Origin: JADGAU01 sp045047105
GTDB lineage: Bacteria > Pseudomonadota > Gammaproteobacteria > GRL18
DNA length: 50,564 nucleotides
NCBI GenBank assembly: GCA_045047105.1
Contig: JASFYQ010000059.1
Span: forward strand, 1-50,564
Direction of reading: 5' to 3'
Made by a program: the position numbers and the translations under genes. The notes under the pieces are model-generated. The model was not told the DNA's origin and did not search any database. It worked only from the letters and a program-made list of their open reading frames with translations. Below, piece by piece: positions 18,190 to 27,379 of the stretch (its first letter is position 1; each line of letters begins with the position of its first letter).

Positions 18190-18277
18190 AATAGGCAACT
18201 ATAGTATTAAAAAAATTGAGTCAATTATAAAGCAAATCAAATAAATTCGCATCCATATAAAAATAAAGGGTAATATA

Positions 18278-18286
18278 TGTTAGAAT
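18278..18286 (+). promoter_or_regulatory. Candidate extended -10 promoter of ubiT
   Basis: TGT-TAGAAT lies about 40 bp before the ubiT ATG. No -35 hexamer is evident. I found no FNR-type box in the ubiU-ubiT gap. Confidence 0.35.
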
Positions 18287-18324
18287 CAGGGCATTGAAAC
18301 TACAATCTAAATTGGTTAACACTT

Positions 18325-18903
18325 ATGAAATTGCCCATGCCTCCTCTACCCACTAAATTAATCAATAATACTGTGCTTAAAAGTTTGGCTGCAAAATCTT
18401 TTGCCAGTCTTCCAGTGATTGTACGTTTGTTACCCCAGCCACCGCATTTTGTACAAAAGTTTGTAGTAGAAAAAGCCCTTAACCGAGCACTAGCAGAGCA
18501 AATTGAAATGGGGGAATTTGATTTTTTAGCAGGGCATTGCTTACACCTCTGTGTAAAAGATATGAACCTGGATTTTTATCTGAGTTATGCTCAGGGACAA
18601 TTAATTTTAGCCCCATCCGATACCCCCGCCGATGTGCATTTTAGTGGCAATTCTAAAGAGCTGATTCTACTAGCCAGCCGTAATGAAGATCCCGATAGTT
18701 TCTTTTTTCAGCGCCGCCTGGTGATTGAAGGAGATACTGAACTGGGCCTGTATATTAAAAATATCATTGATTCTGTTGATTTTGATAGCTGGCCAGGCTG
18801 GTTAAACAGCCTGATGGCAAGCATGGCTGAATTAATCGAAATTGAAAGCAATAAGCAACTAGACTCTAAGCAGCCAATAGCGGCAGCAAATACTCTGGGC
18901 TAA
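18325..18903 (+). CDS. ubiT: UbiT, SCP2-domain lipid-binding protein for anaerobic ubiquinone synthesis
   Basis: 192 residues. The SCP2 sterol-carrier domain (about 55-160) includes DMNLDFYLSYAQGQLILAP and the R-L-V-I-E-G-D-T-E-L-G-L motif typical of UbiT/YhbT. UbiT is the anaerobic counterpart of UbiJ and is thought to carry the hydrophobic quinone precursors for UbiU-UbiV. It is divergent from ubiU, completing the ubiTUV set. Confidence 0.92.
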   Translation: MKLPMPPLPTKLINNTVLKSLAAKSFASLPVIVRLLPQPPHFVQKFVVEKALNRALAEQIEMGEFDFLAGHCLHLCVKDMNLDFYLSYAQGQLILAPSDTPADVHFSGNSKELILLASRNEDPDSFFFQRRLVIEGDTELGLYIKNIIDSVDFDSWPGWLNSLMASMAELIEIESNKQLDSKQPIAAANTLG

Positions 18904-19011
18904 AAACCAGGGCTAAAAAATCAGGGGCTGTTTCTCATAGAGCAATAGGCATAACATCTGCTATACTTTTGCAGTGTATCAATTGGCTTACTTTTTATAT
19001 TGAGATAAATA

Positions 19012-20106
19012 ATGCTTGCTTTGAATATTGGAAAAATAGAAGGACAGTTTCGTATTCTATTAGCTATAGTTTTAATTGTAGTGGGAACACATAGCTATTG
19101 GGTATTATTTGTTTTTGGTTTGCTTCTGTTACTCACTGGTCTTAAGCACTATTGTCCAGTCTATTCGGTATTTAATATCAACACTAAAATACAACAGAGT
19201 AATTATTTATTATCCCAGTTACCCAGATACAACCCCGAACCCGTTTTTATTTTTAATAATAAGGGAGAAAAAAAATTCTCCAATGATGCGGCACAAAGAA
19301 TTTTACCTTCCTTAAATAATATCAGCGAGATAGTGGATCAATCCGAATTTAATATTGATGAAATTATTGAGAAAAAACTCAATTTTAGCAGCGAATACCA
19401 GCACCAGCATAAAACTTTTGCCATCTCTTTTCAGGGGGCCAGAGGTATTCAATCTATTGTTGCTTATGCATTTGATATTACTGATATTGTTAAAGCCGAT
19501 CAGGAAATAATAGATACCCAGAAAGAAATCGTATATACCATGGGGGAAATCAGTGAACAACGCTCCAAAGAAACAGGTAACCATGTACGTCGAGTTGCAG
19601 AATACTCTGAATTGCTAGCGCTAAAATATGGTCTGGATACTGAGCAGGCAGCACTTTTAAAAATGGCCTCGCCAATGCATGATATTGGCAAAGTCGCTAT
19701 TCCAGATGCTATTTTAAATAAACCCGGGTGTTTAAATAAAGATGAATTTGAAATTATGAAAACCCATGCTCAATTGGGTTATGAAATGCTTAATCATTCG
19801 CAGCGGCCTATTTTAAAAGCCGCAGCAATTGTTGCCTGTGAACACCATGAAAAATACGATGGTACAGGTTATCCCAGAGGTTTAAAAGGGCAAGATATTC
19901 ATATTTTTGGTCGTATAACTGCAATTGCGGATGTTTTTGATGCTCTGGGCAGTGATCGAGTATATAAAAAAGCCTGGGGTGATAAACAAATTTTTGAGCT
20001 GTTTAAACAACAGCGTGGTGTACATTTTGATCCACAATTAATGGATTTATTTTTTACCTATCTGGATGACTTTTTAATCATCCGCTCAAAATACCACGAA
20101 CATTAA
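19012..20106 (+). CDS. HD-GYP domain cyclic di-GMP phosphodiesterase with YgaP-like membrane N-terminus
   Basis: 364 residues. The N-terminus (about 1-60) has two short membrane helices with N-x-G-K-I-E-G-Q-x-R and LTGLKHYCPVYSVF, matching the DUF2892/YgaP-like transmembrane domain. A PAS-like segment follows (about 72-160). The C-terminal HD-GYP domain has the HD pair (MHDIGK, near 223), EHHEKYDGTGYPRGL and ITAIADVFDAL. Expected activity: hydrolysis of c-di-GMP to GMP, counteracting the GGDEF proteins in the window. Confidence 0.88.
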   Translation: MLALNIGKIEGQFRILLAIVLIVVGTHSYWVLFVFGLLLLLTGLKHYCPVYSVFNINTKIQQSNYLLSQLPRYNPEPVFIFNNKGEKKFSNDAAQRILPSLNNISEIVDQSEFNIDEIIEKKLNFSSEYQHQHKTFAISFQGARGIQSIVAYAFDITDIVKADQEIIDTQKEIVYTMGEISEQRSKETGNHVRRVAEYSELLALKYGLDTEQAALLKMASPMHDIGKVAIPDAILNKPGCLNKDEFEIMKTHAQLGYEMLNHSQRPILKAAAIVACEHHEKYDGTGYPRGLKGQDIHIFGRITAIADVFDALGSDRVYKKAWGDKQIFELFKQQRGVHFDPQLMDLFFTYLDDFLIIRSKYHEH

Positions 20107-20185
20107 TTATTTTTAATTTATATGTAATACCTGAGTATGCCTGTATTTGCTATATTAATTCCTCCTAACCTAAAAAATTATTACT

Positions 20186-20875
20186 ATGCGTATATTGCTG
20201 ATAGAAGACGATCAAAATGTTGCTGACTTTATTGTTAAAGGCCTAAATGAAAATAACCATGTTATTGATCATCAGGCTAATGGTAAAGACGGTTTATTTT
20301 TAGCTACCACAGAAGATTATGATGTGCTGATTATTGATCGTATGTTACCGGGTATTGATGGTTTAACCATAATTCGCACCTTACGTGCCTCGAAGATTAA
20401 TACCTCTATTATTATTCTCAGTGCTATGGCAGATGTAGAGCAACGAGTAGAAGGGCTGCAAAGTGGAGCAGATGATTATCTGCTTAAACCTTTTGCATTT
20501 TCTGAACTATTGGCTCGGGTAGAAATTCTATCCAAACGCCAGACAGGAGATAAACAAGAAACGGAACTGGTGGTTGCTGATTTAAAAATTGATATGCTGG
20601 CACATAAGGTCAGTCGTGCAGGGCAAAGTATTGAGTTACTTGCAACCGAATATCGATTATTAGAGTATCTGGTGCGTCATGCAGGTCAGGTGGTTTCTCG
20701 TACCATGCTGTTAGAACATGTATGGGATTACCATTTTGATCCACAAACCAATGTTATTGATGTACATATGAGCCGCTTAAGAAAAAAAATTGATAAACAA
20801 TTTGCTTTTCCCTTAATTAATACGGTAAGAGGAGCGGGTTATGTTCTTAAAGTACCTGAACAAAATAACCAATAA
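20186..20875 (+). CDS. OmpR/PhoB-family response regulator
   Basis: 229 residues. Receiver domain with the acidic pocket IEDD, phosphoacceptor D51 (LIIDRMLPG) and K101 (LLKPF). C-terminal winged helix ends with VIDVHMSRLRKKI and TVRGAGYVLK. It overlaps the sensor kinase gene by 35 bp, so the two are co-translated. The target genes are not shown by sequence. Confidence 0.93.
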   Translation: MRILLIEDDQNVADFIVKGLNENNHVIDHQANGKDGLFLATTEDYDVLIIDRMLPGIDGLTIIRTLRASKINTSIIILSAMADVEQRVEGLQSGADDYLLKPFAFSELLARVEILSKRQTGDKQETELVVADLKIDMLAHKVSRAGQSIELLATEYRLLEYLVRHAGQVVSRTMLLEHVWDYHFDPQTNVIDVHMSRLRKKIDKQFAFPLINTVRGAGYVLKVPEQNNQ

Positions 20876-22235
20876 TTCTTCGTTTCGGTTAGTAGTATTA
20901 TATGCCAGCTTATATATCTCTTCTTCTTTAGTTTTATTGGGGTTTATTTACTGGACTACTACAGCCTATATTTTTAAGCAAATGGATCATCATATTGAGT
21001 ATGATCGCCAGACATTAATGCAGATCTATAATCAATATGGTGAAGAAAAACTAATTGAATCCATTGATGAGCGTCTAAAGCGTGAAATTTTTGATTCTAT
21101 ATACCTGCTCTATCACACTAAAAAAGGTGTATTGGCAGGGAATTTAGGCATGGTTCCCGAAGACATATCTGGCTATGGCTGGTTTAGAATTAATCTGGAT
21201 AAATGCTTTTGCCAGATATCCAAACATTCTAAAGAAGCTCAGGTACTGGTTGAACCGCTCAATCATAAAAATTCCAGCAGTGATGATGGTGAACTGGTTT
21301 TTTTGAATGGTCTGGATATTCAAATGGTACACCAGCAGCAGTCACTTATTCTACGGAGTATGGGAGCGGGGGTGTTTATTATTTTAGTGCTGGGTATTTT
21401 TGGTGGTTTTATTATCACTCGCAAAACTATTCGTAAAATTGAGCTGATTAATAGTACTATTTTAGATATTAATGAAGGTGATCTGGATTTACGTGTGCCA
21501 CTACGGGGCACTGATGATGACTATGATCTTTTATCCTATAATATTAATCAAATGCTGGATCAAATTAATGTACTGGTTGAAAATATTAAAAATATATCCA
21601 ATCATGTTTCGCATGATTTACGTACGCCACTCACACGTATTCGAGCTAAATTAGAAAATGTTTTACCCGATGTAAGTGAAAAACATGTAGAGCCTATTTT
21701 AGGCGCTATGGAAGAAGCAGACAATTTATTGTCTGCCTTTAATGCTATATTACGCATTAGTAAAATGGAAAGTGGAGCTAATCCTGGTTTATTTAGTGAG
21801 TTTTCTATTACTGAATTATTACAGGATGTGGGAGAGTTTTATGAACCGCTTGCCAGTGAAAAAAATATTAGCCTGACTATAAAAAATCAGCAATCTATAG
21901 CAATAATTGGCGATCGAGACATGTTATTTCAGGCACTTGCTAATGTGGTGGATAATGCCATTAAGTACTCCAATAATGGTGGATATATACATTTATGGGT
22001 ACGTAATGAAAAGCAAAATATAGTGGTATCTATTTCTGATAATGGTAATGGTATACCGGATAGCGAAAAAGAAAAAGTCTTTGCTCGATTTTATCAGCTC
22101 TCCAAACACCGTGGTGAAAAAGGGCATGGCCTGGGTTTGAGTTTAGTGGTTGCAATTGTGGAGTTACACAGAGGGCATATCAATTTAAAGGATAACTATC
22201 CTGGGCTCATTTTTGAACTGGTATTTTCTAAGTAG
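20841..22235 (+). CDS. Membrane sensor histidine kinase, partner of the upstream response regulator
   Basis: 464 residues: helix at about 16-38, periplasmic loop of about 125 residues without a recognised sensor family, second helix at about 172-195, HAMP, HisKA with H258 (HVSHDLRTPLTR), and a complete HATPase domain (N-box NVVDNAIKYSN, DNGNGIPD, GHGLGLSLV). A TctE/QseC-like architecture; the signal is unknown. Confidence 0.92.
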   Translation: MFLKYLNKITNNSSFRLVVLYASLYISSSLVLLGFIYWTTTAYIFKQMDHHIEYDRQTLMQIYNQYGEEKLIESIDERLKREIFDSIYLLYHTKKGVLAGNLGMVPEDISGYGWFRINLDKCFCQISKHSKEAQVLVEPLNHKNSSSDDGELVFLNGLDIQMVHQQQSLILRSMGAGVFIILVLGIFGGFIITRKTIRKIELINSTILDINEGDLDLRVPLRGTDDDYDLLSYNINQMLDQINVLVENIKNISNHVSHDLRTPLTRIRAKLENVLPDVSEKHVEPILGAMEEADNLLSAFNAILRISKMESGANPGLFSEFSITELLQDVGEFYEPLASEKNISLTIKNQQSIAIIGDRDMLFQALANVVDNAIKYSNNGGYIHLWVRNEKQNIVVSISDNGNGIPDSEKEKVFARFYQLSKHRGEKGHGLGLSLVVAIVELHRGHINLKDNYPGLIFELVFSK

Positions 22236-22329
22236 GTTAAAATAGTTTAATGTTGCGGTAATCACTATGCCAGTTTTACTTTGCTAAAATAACGGCATTG
22301 TTATACTAAATACATCAAAGGGGAAAGCC

Positions 22330-22647
22330 ATGTGTAGTACACCAAGAAGTTCAGCTCGGGTTAGAAAAATCCACCGCTTTTCTAGTAATGTGAGTAACTA
22401 TAAATCATACTCTCAGATGATGAACAGGGCATCAAAAATGTACGAAAGAAAGCTGCAGCAACGGGATCAGGAACAACTGCAAGAGCAACTAAAACAAAAG
22501 AAAGAGCTGTTATTAGAGCCATTAAAATCTCCAGTAATAATAGACAATGAGTTGCTTAAGTTATCCAGTACCGCTCTTTTAAAAAAACGCCTGAGCCAGA
22601 TAGTACTTTTTTTACGTGCTAAAATTCCCCCTATTGTTATTCATTAA
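22330..22647 (+). CDS. Small basic coiled-coil protein of unknown function
   Basis: 105 residues; I do not recognise a family. The N-terminal half is rich in Arg, Lys and Ser, the middle (about 40-70) is a Gln/Glu/Leu-rich probable coiled coil, and the C-terminal part is moderately hydrophobic. An AGGGG ribosome site precedes the ATG. It follows the two-component pair by 95 bp. Confidence 0.55.
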   Translation: MCSTPRSSARVRKIHRFSSNVSNYKSYSQMMNRASKMYERKLQQRDQEQLQEQLKQKKELLLEPLKSPVIIDNELLKLSSTALLKKRLSQIVLFLRAKIPPIVIH

Positions 22648-22759
22648 TATCACCTGAGTATGGCCGATATTTTTAGGCTGTACTTAATTCAACTTTGCAA
22701 AACTATATTATCTAAGCCGGCGTATTAAATTCATGATATCTACAATAAAAACTCAGATA

Positions 22760-23011
22760 TTAAAAATTGGTCTGCCAAAAGTCATATTGCTCATTTAGTG
22801 CCTGTTCTGCTTTTTTACGAATAATATCACGGCCTACACCCAATACACCTTGAGTTCGTATATTGGCTTTTATCGTCGCTACCCATTGCTTATGTCCATC
22901 AATAGCATAAGTTAATGGAAAGAATCTTGATACAACAAATACGGAAATAAACCTAAATTTATCATTGCCAATAAAGTAATAAAGTCCATTTTTAAGAAAA
23001 TACTTTTCTCA
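22760..23011 (-). pseudogene. Decayed fragment of a PAS-domain sensory protein
   Basis: On the minus strand a frame of about 83 codons without an ATG runs from a stop near 23012 to TAA at 22760. The part VLGVGRDIIRKKAEQALNEQ is the unmistakable end of a PAS/PAC domain (compare GVGRDITERKQAE), preceded by DGHKQWVATIKANIRT. Nothing upstream or downstream continues the protein, and the N-terminal part of the frame looks unrelated. This is a remnant of a larger sensor gene, in the 404-bp gap before the LysR gene. 22648-22759 shows no gene. Confidence 0.6.
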
Positions 23012-23057
23012 ATAAAAGAACAATTATTGATTTATAATTAATAAAAGTGAGGTGGAT

Positions 23058-23963
23058 ATGGATCGTTTTGAAGAGATGAGAACCTTTGTTACTGTGGTCA
23101 AACAGGGGAGTTTAAGTGCCGCTGCTAATAAACTGGATATTGCCAATTCTGCGATTAGTCGACGTTTAGTCGATTTAGAACAGCGTCTGGGAGTGCAATT
23201 ACTTAATCGAACTACTCGACGTATTAATATTACTGAAAGTGGACAACAATTTTATCGCTATTGCCAACGTATTCTTGCTGATTTAAAAGAAGCCGAGCAG
23301 TTGGTCAGTAGTGAGCAGGCACAATTACAAGGAACTATTCGACTGGCTGCCCCGTTATCCTTTGGTATTAAACATCTTGCTCCAGTACTAGATGATTTTC
23401 TGAAACTTCATAAGAGCTTAAATTTAGAGATAGATTTAAATGATCGACTGCTTAATCTGATGGATGAAGAAGTTGACTTAGCTATTCGTATTGGTCAGTT
23501 AGATGATTCGAGTTACAAAGCTCGACGTCTGGCTCCGGTTAAAAGAGTAATTTGTGCAAGTCCTGATTATTTGGAAAAAAATGGCACACCTAAAAAAATC
23601 GAAGATTTAAAAAAGCATATCAGTCTAAATTATAGCAATATTTCAGAGAGTGAAAGCTGGCAATTTTTTGCTGCTGACGGGGTAAAACAAAGTATTCAAG
23701 TTCCTCATAGGATCCGAGCTAATAATGGTGATTTCTTGTTAAAAGGAGCCATTGATGGCCTGGGTATAATAGCTACCCCTAGTTTTATTAGTTATGAAGC
23801 AATAAAACAAGGGAAATTAATAGCCATACTTAAAGATTATAAACTACCTCAAATTGCTATTTATGCCATTTATCCTGAACAAAGGCATTTGCCTAAACGA
23901 GTCAGACTATTAATAGATTATCTGGTTGAAAAATTTGGGGATTCACCCTATTGGGATCGCTAA
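23058..23963 (+). CDS. LysR-family transcriptional regulator
   Basis: 301 residues from ATG 23058 (GAGG 7 bp upstream; an upstream in-frame GTG at 23052 is less likely). N-terminal helix-turn-helix with LSAAANKLDIANSAISRRLVDLEQRLGVQLLNR, then the usual substrate-binding domain. It belongs to the AaeR/DsdC-like group by general appearance. It is 24 bp upstream of a glutathionyl-hydroquinone reductase gene on the same strand and probably regulates it. Confidence 0.92.
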   Translation: MDRFEEMRTFVTVVKQGSLSAAANKLDIANSAISRRLVDLEQRLGVQLLNRTTRRINITESGQQFYRYCQRILADLKEAEQLVSSEQAQLQGTIRLAAPLSFGIKHLAPVLDDFLKLHKSLNLEIDLNDRLLNLMDEEVDLAIRIGQLDDSSYKARRLAPVKRVICASPDYLEKNGTPKKIEDLKKHISLNYSNISESESWQFFAADGVKQSIQVPHRIRANNGDFLLKGAIDGLGIIATPSFISYEAIKQGKLIAILKDYKLPQIAIYAIYPEQRHLPKRVRLLIDYLVEKFGDSPYWDR

Positions 23964-23987
23964 AAAAGCTAAGGAATAAGTAAAATT

Positions 23988-24968
23988 ATGGGAATGTTAC
24001 ACAAAGGAAAACTGCTTGATAACTGGTTGGAACAAGAGCTGGATGAAGGTGAATTTAAACGCATGCAATCCACTTTTCGCCATTGGGTAACAGCGGATGG
24101 AAATGCAGGCCCAACTGGAATGGCTGGTTTTAAAGCTGAGCCAAATAGGTATCATTTATATATTTCTGGTGCTTGTCCGTGGGCGCATAGAACCGTGATT
24201 TTCAGGAAATTAAAAAATCTGGAAAAAATTATTGGTCTATCAAAAGTGGAGCCAGATATGCTGGATCATGGCTGGACATTTTCTGATACAGGCGAGCATA
24301 TTGACCATTTATATGCTTATAAATATATGCATCAACTATATAGCAAAGCAGATAATAATTTTACTGGGCAAATTAGCGTGCCGGTATTGTGGGACAAAAA
24401 ACTCAATACTATTGTTAATAATGAGTCATCAGAAATTATCCGCATGTTTAACTCTGCCTTTAATGCTTATACGGATGTAAAAATGGATTATTATCCTGAC
24501 TCTTTAAAGAATGCCATTGATAATATTAATCAGCCTATTTATGAACATATTAATAATGGCGTGTATCGTTGTGGTTTTGCTACCAGCCAGTCTGCTTATG
24601 AAAAAGCATTTAACAATTTATTTGATCAGTTAGACCAGATAGAAGAATTGCTTTCAAAGCAGCGCTATTTATTGGGTGATCAAATAACTGAAGCAGATTG
24701 GCGCCTATTTACCACCCTAATCCGTTTTGATGTCGTTTATGTAGGGCATTTTAAATGTAATTTAAGACGCATTGCTGATTATGCAAATTTATCCAACTAT
24801 TTAAAAGACTTATATCAACACCCTGGCATTGCAGAAACTGTTGATATAGAGACTATTAAGCGGCATTATTATTTTAGCCATTCAACAGTTAACCCATCAC
24901 AAATCATACCTAAAGGCCCTGATTTATACTTTGACTTAGCACATGATAGAGCAACTAAGTTTGCATGA
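23988..24968 (+). CDS. yqjG: Glutathionyl-hydroquinone reductase (YqjG/PcpF-type glutathione transferase)
   Basis: 326 residues. The catalytic motif S-G-A-C-P-W-A-H-R with C63 is diagnostic for Xi-class glutathione transferases. The C-terminal helical domain (ITEADWRLFTTLIRFD, PGIAETVD) fits the family. The enzyme removes glutathione from glutathionyl-(hydro)quinones in the cytosol, protecting quinone pools. It sits directly downstream of a LysR regulator. Confidence 0.93.
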   Translation: MGMLHKGKLLDNWLEQELDEGEFKRMQSTFRHWVTADGNAGPTGMAGFKAEPNRYHLYISGACPWAHRTVIFRKLKNLEKIIGLSKVEPDMLDHGWTFSDTGEHIDHLYAYKYMHQLYSKADNNFTGQISVPVLWDKKLNTIVNNESSEIIRMFNSAFNAYTDVKMDYYPDSLKNAIDNINQPIYEHINNGVYRCGFATSQSAYEKAFNNLFDQLDQIEELLSKQRYLLGDQITEADWRLFTTLIRFDVVYVGHFKCNLRRIADYANLSNYLKDLYQHPGIAETVDIETIKRHYYFSHSTVNPSQIIPKGPDLYFDLAHDRATKFA

Positions 24969-25142
24969 ACAAAGTAGTGTATTTTTGTAAGTTCTAATAG
25001 ATTTGCTGTTGATTCAAATATTCTCCCATATTATCTGCTTAATATATTATGTACCTGCATCTGATGTAATTTGGTAAAATAAATATTCTAGTTTCTTTAA
25101 TCATCAACGATTGTTAATCAGAAATAATATAGGTTATTAAAA

Positions 25143-25682
25143 ATGTTTAAGTATTTTTTTATACTGTTATGCTTTTCTATAATAATTCTGAGTTGCGACC
25201 AGAAGACCAAGCAACAGGATTTAGTGGAACTAGCGGAACAAGGAAATGTACAGAAAGTACAGGAATTATTATCTCTTGGGCAAACAGCCGATGTATTGGA
25301 TAGTTGCCAATGGTCTCCATTAATGAAGGCTGCACAAAATGGTCATATGGATATAGTTAAGTTATTAATATCAAAAGGGGCTAATCTTGAACAGGCAGAT
25401 AAGGGAGATTATACTGCGTTGTTATTAGCTGCTTCTCGTAACCATTATAAAATTGTTGAGTTGCTGATTGAAAAAGGCAGTAAAATTAACCATCAGGAAG
25501 GCTCTCTGGGTTGGACTGCACTGATCTGGGCGGCAAAATTAAATTACTTGCAAACAGTTGAGGTATTATTAAAACATCAGGCTGATACCAGCCTAATGGA
25601 TTCTCAGGGTAATACTGCTTTGATGTGGGCCGAGAAAATTAAATCAGAGCCCATAATAAAATTGTTAAGTAATAAAAAGTAA
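25143..25682 (+). CDS. Ankyrin-repeat lipoprotein
   Basis: 179 residues. A lipoprotein signal with I-L-S-C (C18), then about four ankyrin repeats (DSCQWSPLMKAAQNGHMDIVKLL, GDYTALLLAASRNHYKIVELL, LGWTALIWAAKLNYLQTVEVLL, SQGNTALMWAEK). A protein-binding scaffold at the membrane face of the periplasm; partner unknown. rsmD follows after 19 bp. Confidence 0.88.
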   Translation: MFKYFFILLCFSIIILSCDQKTKQQDLVELAEQGNVQKVQELLSLGQTADVLDSCQWSPLMKAAQNGHMDIVKLLISKGANLEQADKGDYTALLLAASRNHYKIVELLIEKGSKINHQEGSLGWTALIWAAKLNYLQTVEVLLKHQADTSLMDSQGNTALMWAEKIKSEPIIKLLSNKK

Positions 25683-25701
25683 AAAACGAAAATAGAAAAA
25701 C

Positions 25702-26268
25702 GTGAAAAATCAATTACGCATAATTGGCGGAACATGGCGAGGCAGAAAACTAAACTTTGTGGATGCACAGGGGCTAAGACCTACATTAGATAGAGTCCGA
25801 GAAACATTGTTTAATTGGCTGCAAGGCATTATCTATAATGCACATTGTCTGGATTTGTATAGTGGTAGTGGTGCGCTGGGTTTTGAGGCACTATCTAGAG
25901 GTGCGGCTAAAGTCACTATGGTGGATAATAATCGAAAGGTTATTAAGCAGTTAGAGCAAAATTTAAAGTTGTTAGATTGCAAAAATGGCAAAATCCTTAG
26001 TAAGGATGCCAATGATTTTATCTCTACTGCCACTCCATTACAGCAATACCAGATTGTATTTTTAGATCCTCCCTTTAATAAAGATTTATTGGATAATATT
26101 TGCCAAAAATTGGAACAATATAATCTATTGGCAAGTGATGCTATTATCTATATTGAAGTGGAAAAAAATTTTCAATTAACTGCTTTACCGGATAATTGGT
26201 TTAAAATAAAAGAAAAACAAGCGGGACAACTTGCCTACTACTTGTTTCAACGAGAAGAAAAGTTTTAA
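25702..26268 (+). CDS. rsmD: 16S rRNA (guanine(966)-N2)-methyltransferase RsmD
   Basis: 188 residues from a GTG start. Signature RIIGGTWRGRKL at the N-terminus, LRPTLDRVRETLFNWL, SAM-binding LDLYSGSGALGFEALSRG, and the catalytic motif IVFLDPPF. It methylates G966 of 16S rRNA during 30S assembly. Confidence 0.95.
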   Translation: MKNQLRIIGGTWRGRKLNFVDAQGLRPTLDRVRETLFNWLQGIIYNAHCLDLYSGSGALGFEALSRGAAKVTMVDNNRKVIKQLEQNLKLLDCKNGKILSKDANDFISTATPLQQYQIVFLDPPFNKDLLDNICQKLEQYNLLASDAIIYIEVEKNFQLTALPDNWFKIKEKQAGQLAYYLFQREEKF

Positions 26269-26298
26269 CGCAAATAATATAAGTACAAGGAAAATACT

Positions 26299-26661
26299 AT
26301 GAAGGTTACGATTTATCATAATCCACGTTGTTCAAAATCTAAACAGACCCTGCAATTAATTGAACAGAAGGGAATTAAGCCAACTATTATTGAATACCTT
26401 AAAACCCCACCTCAGGTAGAGCAAATAGATGAATTTTTAAAGTCGTTAGCTATGCAGCCCAGAGATTTAATGCGTAAAAATGAAGATGAATATAAAGAAA
26501 ATAATGTTGCCGATGAGTCTTTGTCTCACCAGCAGTTATTAGCAGTGATGTTTAACCATCCAAAACTTATTCAGCGCCCAATAGTGGTGGTTGAATCAGC
26601 ACAGCAAACCAGGGTTGCATTAGGGCGTCCACCAGAAAATGTATTAAAAATACTGTCCTGA
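26299..26661 (+). CDS. arsC: ArsC/YfgD-family protein (glutaredoxin-type arsenate reductase family)
   Basis: 120 residues with thioredoxin-like fold and the family motif Y-H-N-P-R-C-S-K-S at C11, plus QRPIVVVE and LGRPPENVLKIL near the end. The N-P-R-C-S-K-S form is that of the YfgD branch, whose members are not always arsenate reductases. It overlaps pgl by 1 bp (TGATG), so it is in a housekeeping operon, without any ars neighbour. Arsenate reduction should be taken as a family name rather than a shown function. Confidence 0.85.
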   Translation: MKVTIYHNPRCSKSKQTLQLIEQKGIKPTIIEYLKTPPQVEQIDEFLKSLAMQPRDLMRKNEDEYKENNVADESLSHQQLLAVMFNHPKLIQRPIVVVESAQQTRVALGRPPENVLKILS

Positions 26662-27377
26662 TGAATAAAAACAATAGCGCTAATTTTCAATGGTTAGCTC
26701 AACCAACTGCTGAAGCAGTTGCACAAATAGTTTATCAGCAAATTAAACTATTGTCACAACAGGCTATTAAACAAAGAGATCAGTTTAAGCTGGTATTAGC
26801 GGGAGGCACTACTCCTGGAGTGGTATATAAAAAGCTGGCTTATTTAGCAACAGATTGGAGTAAATGGCAGATTTATTTTGGTGATGAGCGTTGTGTAGAT
26901 ATAGATGATGCCGAGCGAAATAGTAAAATGGTTATGAATAACTGGCTTGCCAGGGTTGCAATTCCAGCAGAAAATATTCATATCATGCCAGCCGAATTAG
27001 GGGCTATAAAAGCAGCAGAGTTATATCAACAACAAATTAAAACGGTGTTGCCATTTGATCTGGTGCTTAATGGCATAGGTGAAGATGGACACACCGCAAG
27101 TTTATTTCCTAATCAACTACATCAGGCACTACCTGAACAGCATAAACAGCAAAGTGTTATTGCGGTATTTGATTCCCCTAAACCTCCCAGTGAACGCGTT
27201 TCTTTATCCTATAAAACCTTGAGTGCTACTTTAAATTCTTTTATCTTAATTACGGGAGCTTCAAAATATCCCGCTGTTACTTTATGGAAGCAAGGAAAAC
27301 AACTGCCTATTAATCAGCTCTGTGCTATTAATAAAGTAAATATTTATATTGATCAAAGCGCCCTGACAGGAAAATAA
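26661..27377 (+). CDS. pgl: 6-phosphogluconolactonase
   Basis: 238 residues, SugarP_isomerase fold of the DevB/Pgl type: LVLAGGTTPGVVYKKLA, IYFGDERCVD and LNGIGEDGHTASLFP. It hydrolyses 6-phosphogluconolactone in the oxidative pentose phosphate pathway. No zwf or gnd gene is nearby. Start overlaps the preceding stop; uvrD follows after 2 bp. Confidence 0.93.
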   Translation: MNKNNSANFQWLAQPTAEAVAQIVYQQIKLLSQQAIKQRDQFKLVLAGGTTPGVVYKKLAYLATDWSKWQIYFGDERCVDIDDAERNSKMVMNNWLARVAIPAENIHIMPAELGAIKAAELYQQQIKTVLPFDLVLNGIGEDGHTASLFPNQLHQALPEQHKQQSVIAVFDSPKPPSERVSLSYKTLSATLNSFILITGASKYPAVTLWKQGKQLPINQLCAINKVNIYIDQSALTGK

Positions 27378-27379
27378 TA

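Noticed and set aside
18199..18324. FNR box in the ubiU-ubiT gap
   Set aside because: AATTGAGTCAATT is palindromic but lacks the TTGAT-N4-ATCAA spacing.
26299..26661. ArsC-family gene as evidence of arsenic metabolism linked to the molybdopterin operon
   Set aside because: It is over 11 kb away, belongs to the YfgD branch by motif, and sits in an operon with pgl and uvrD.
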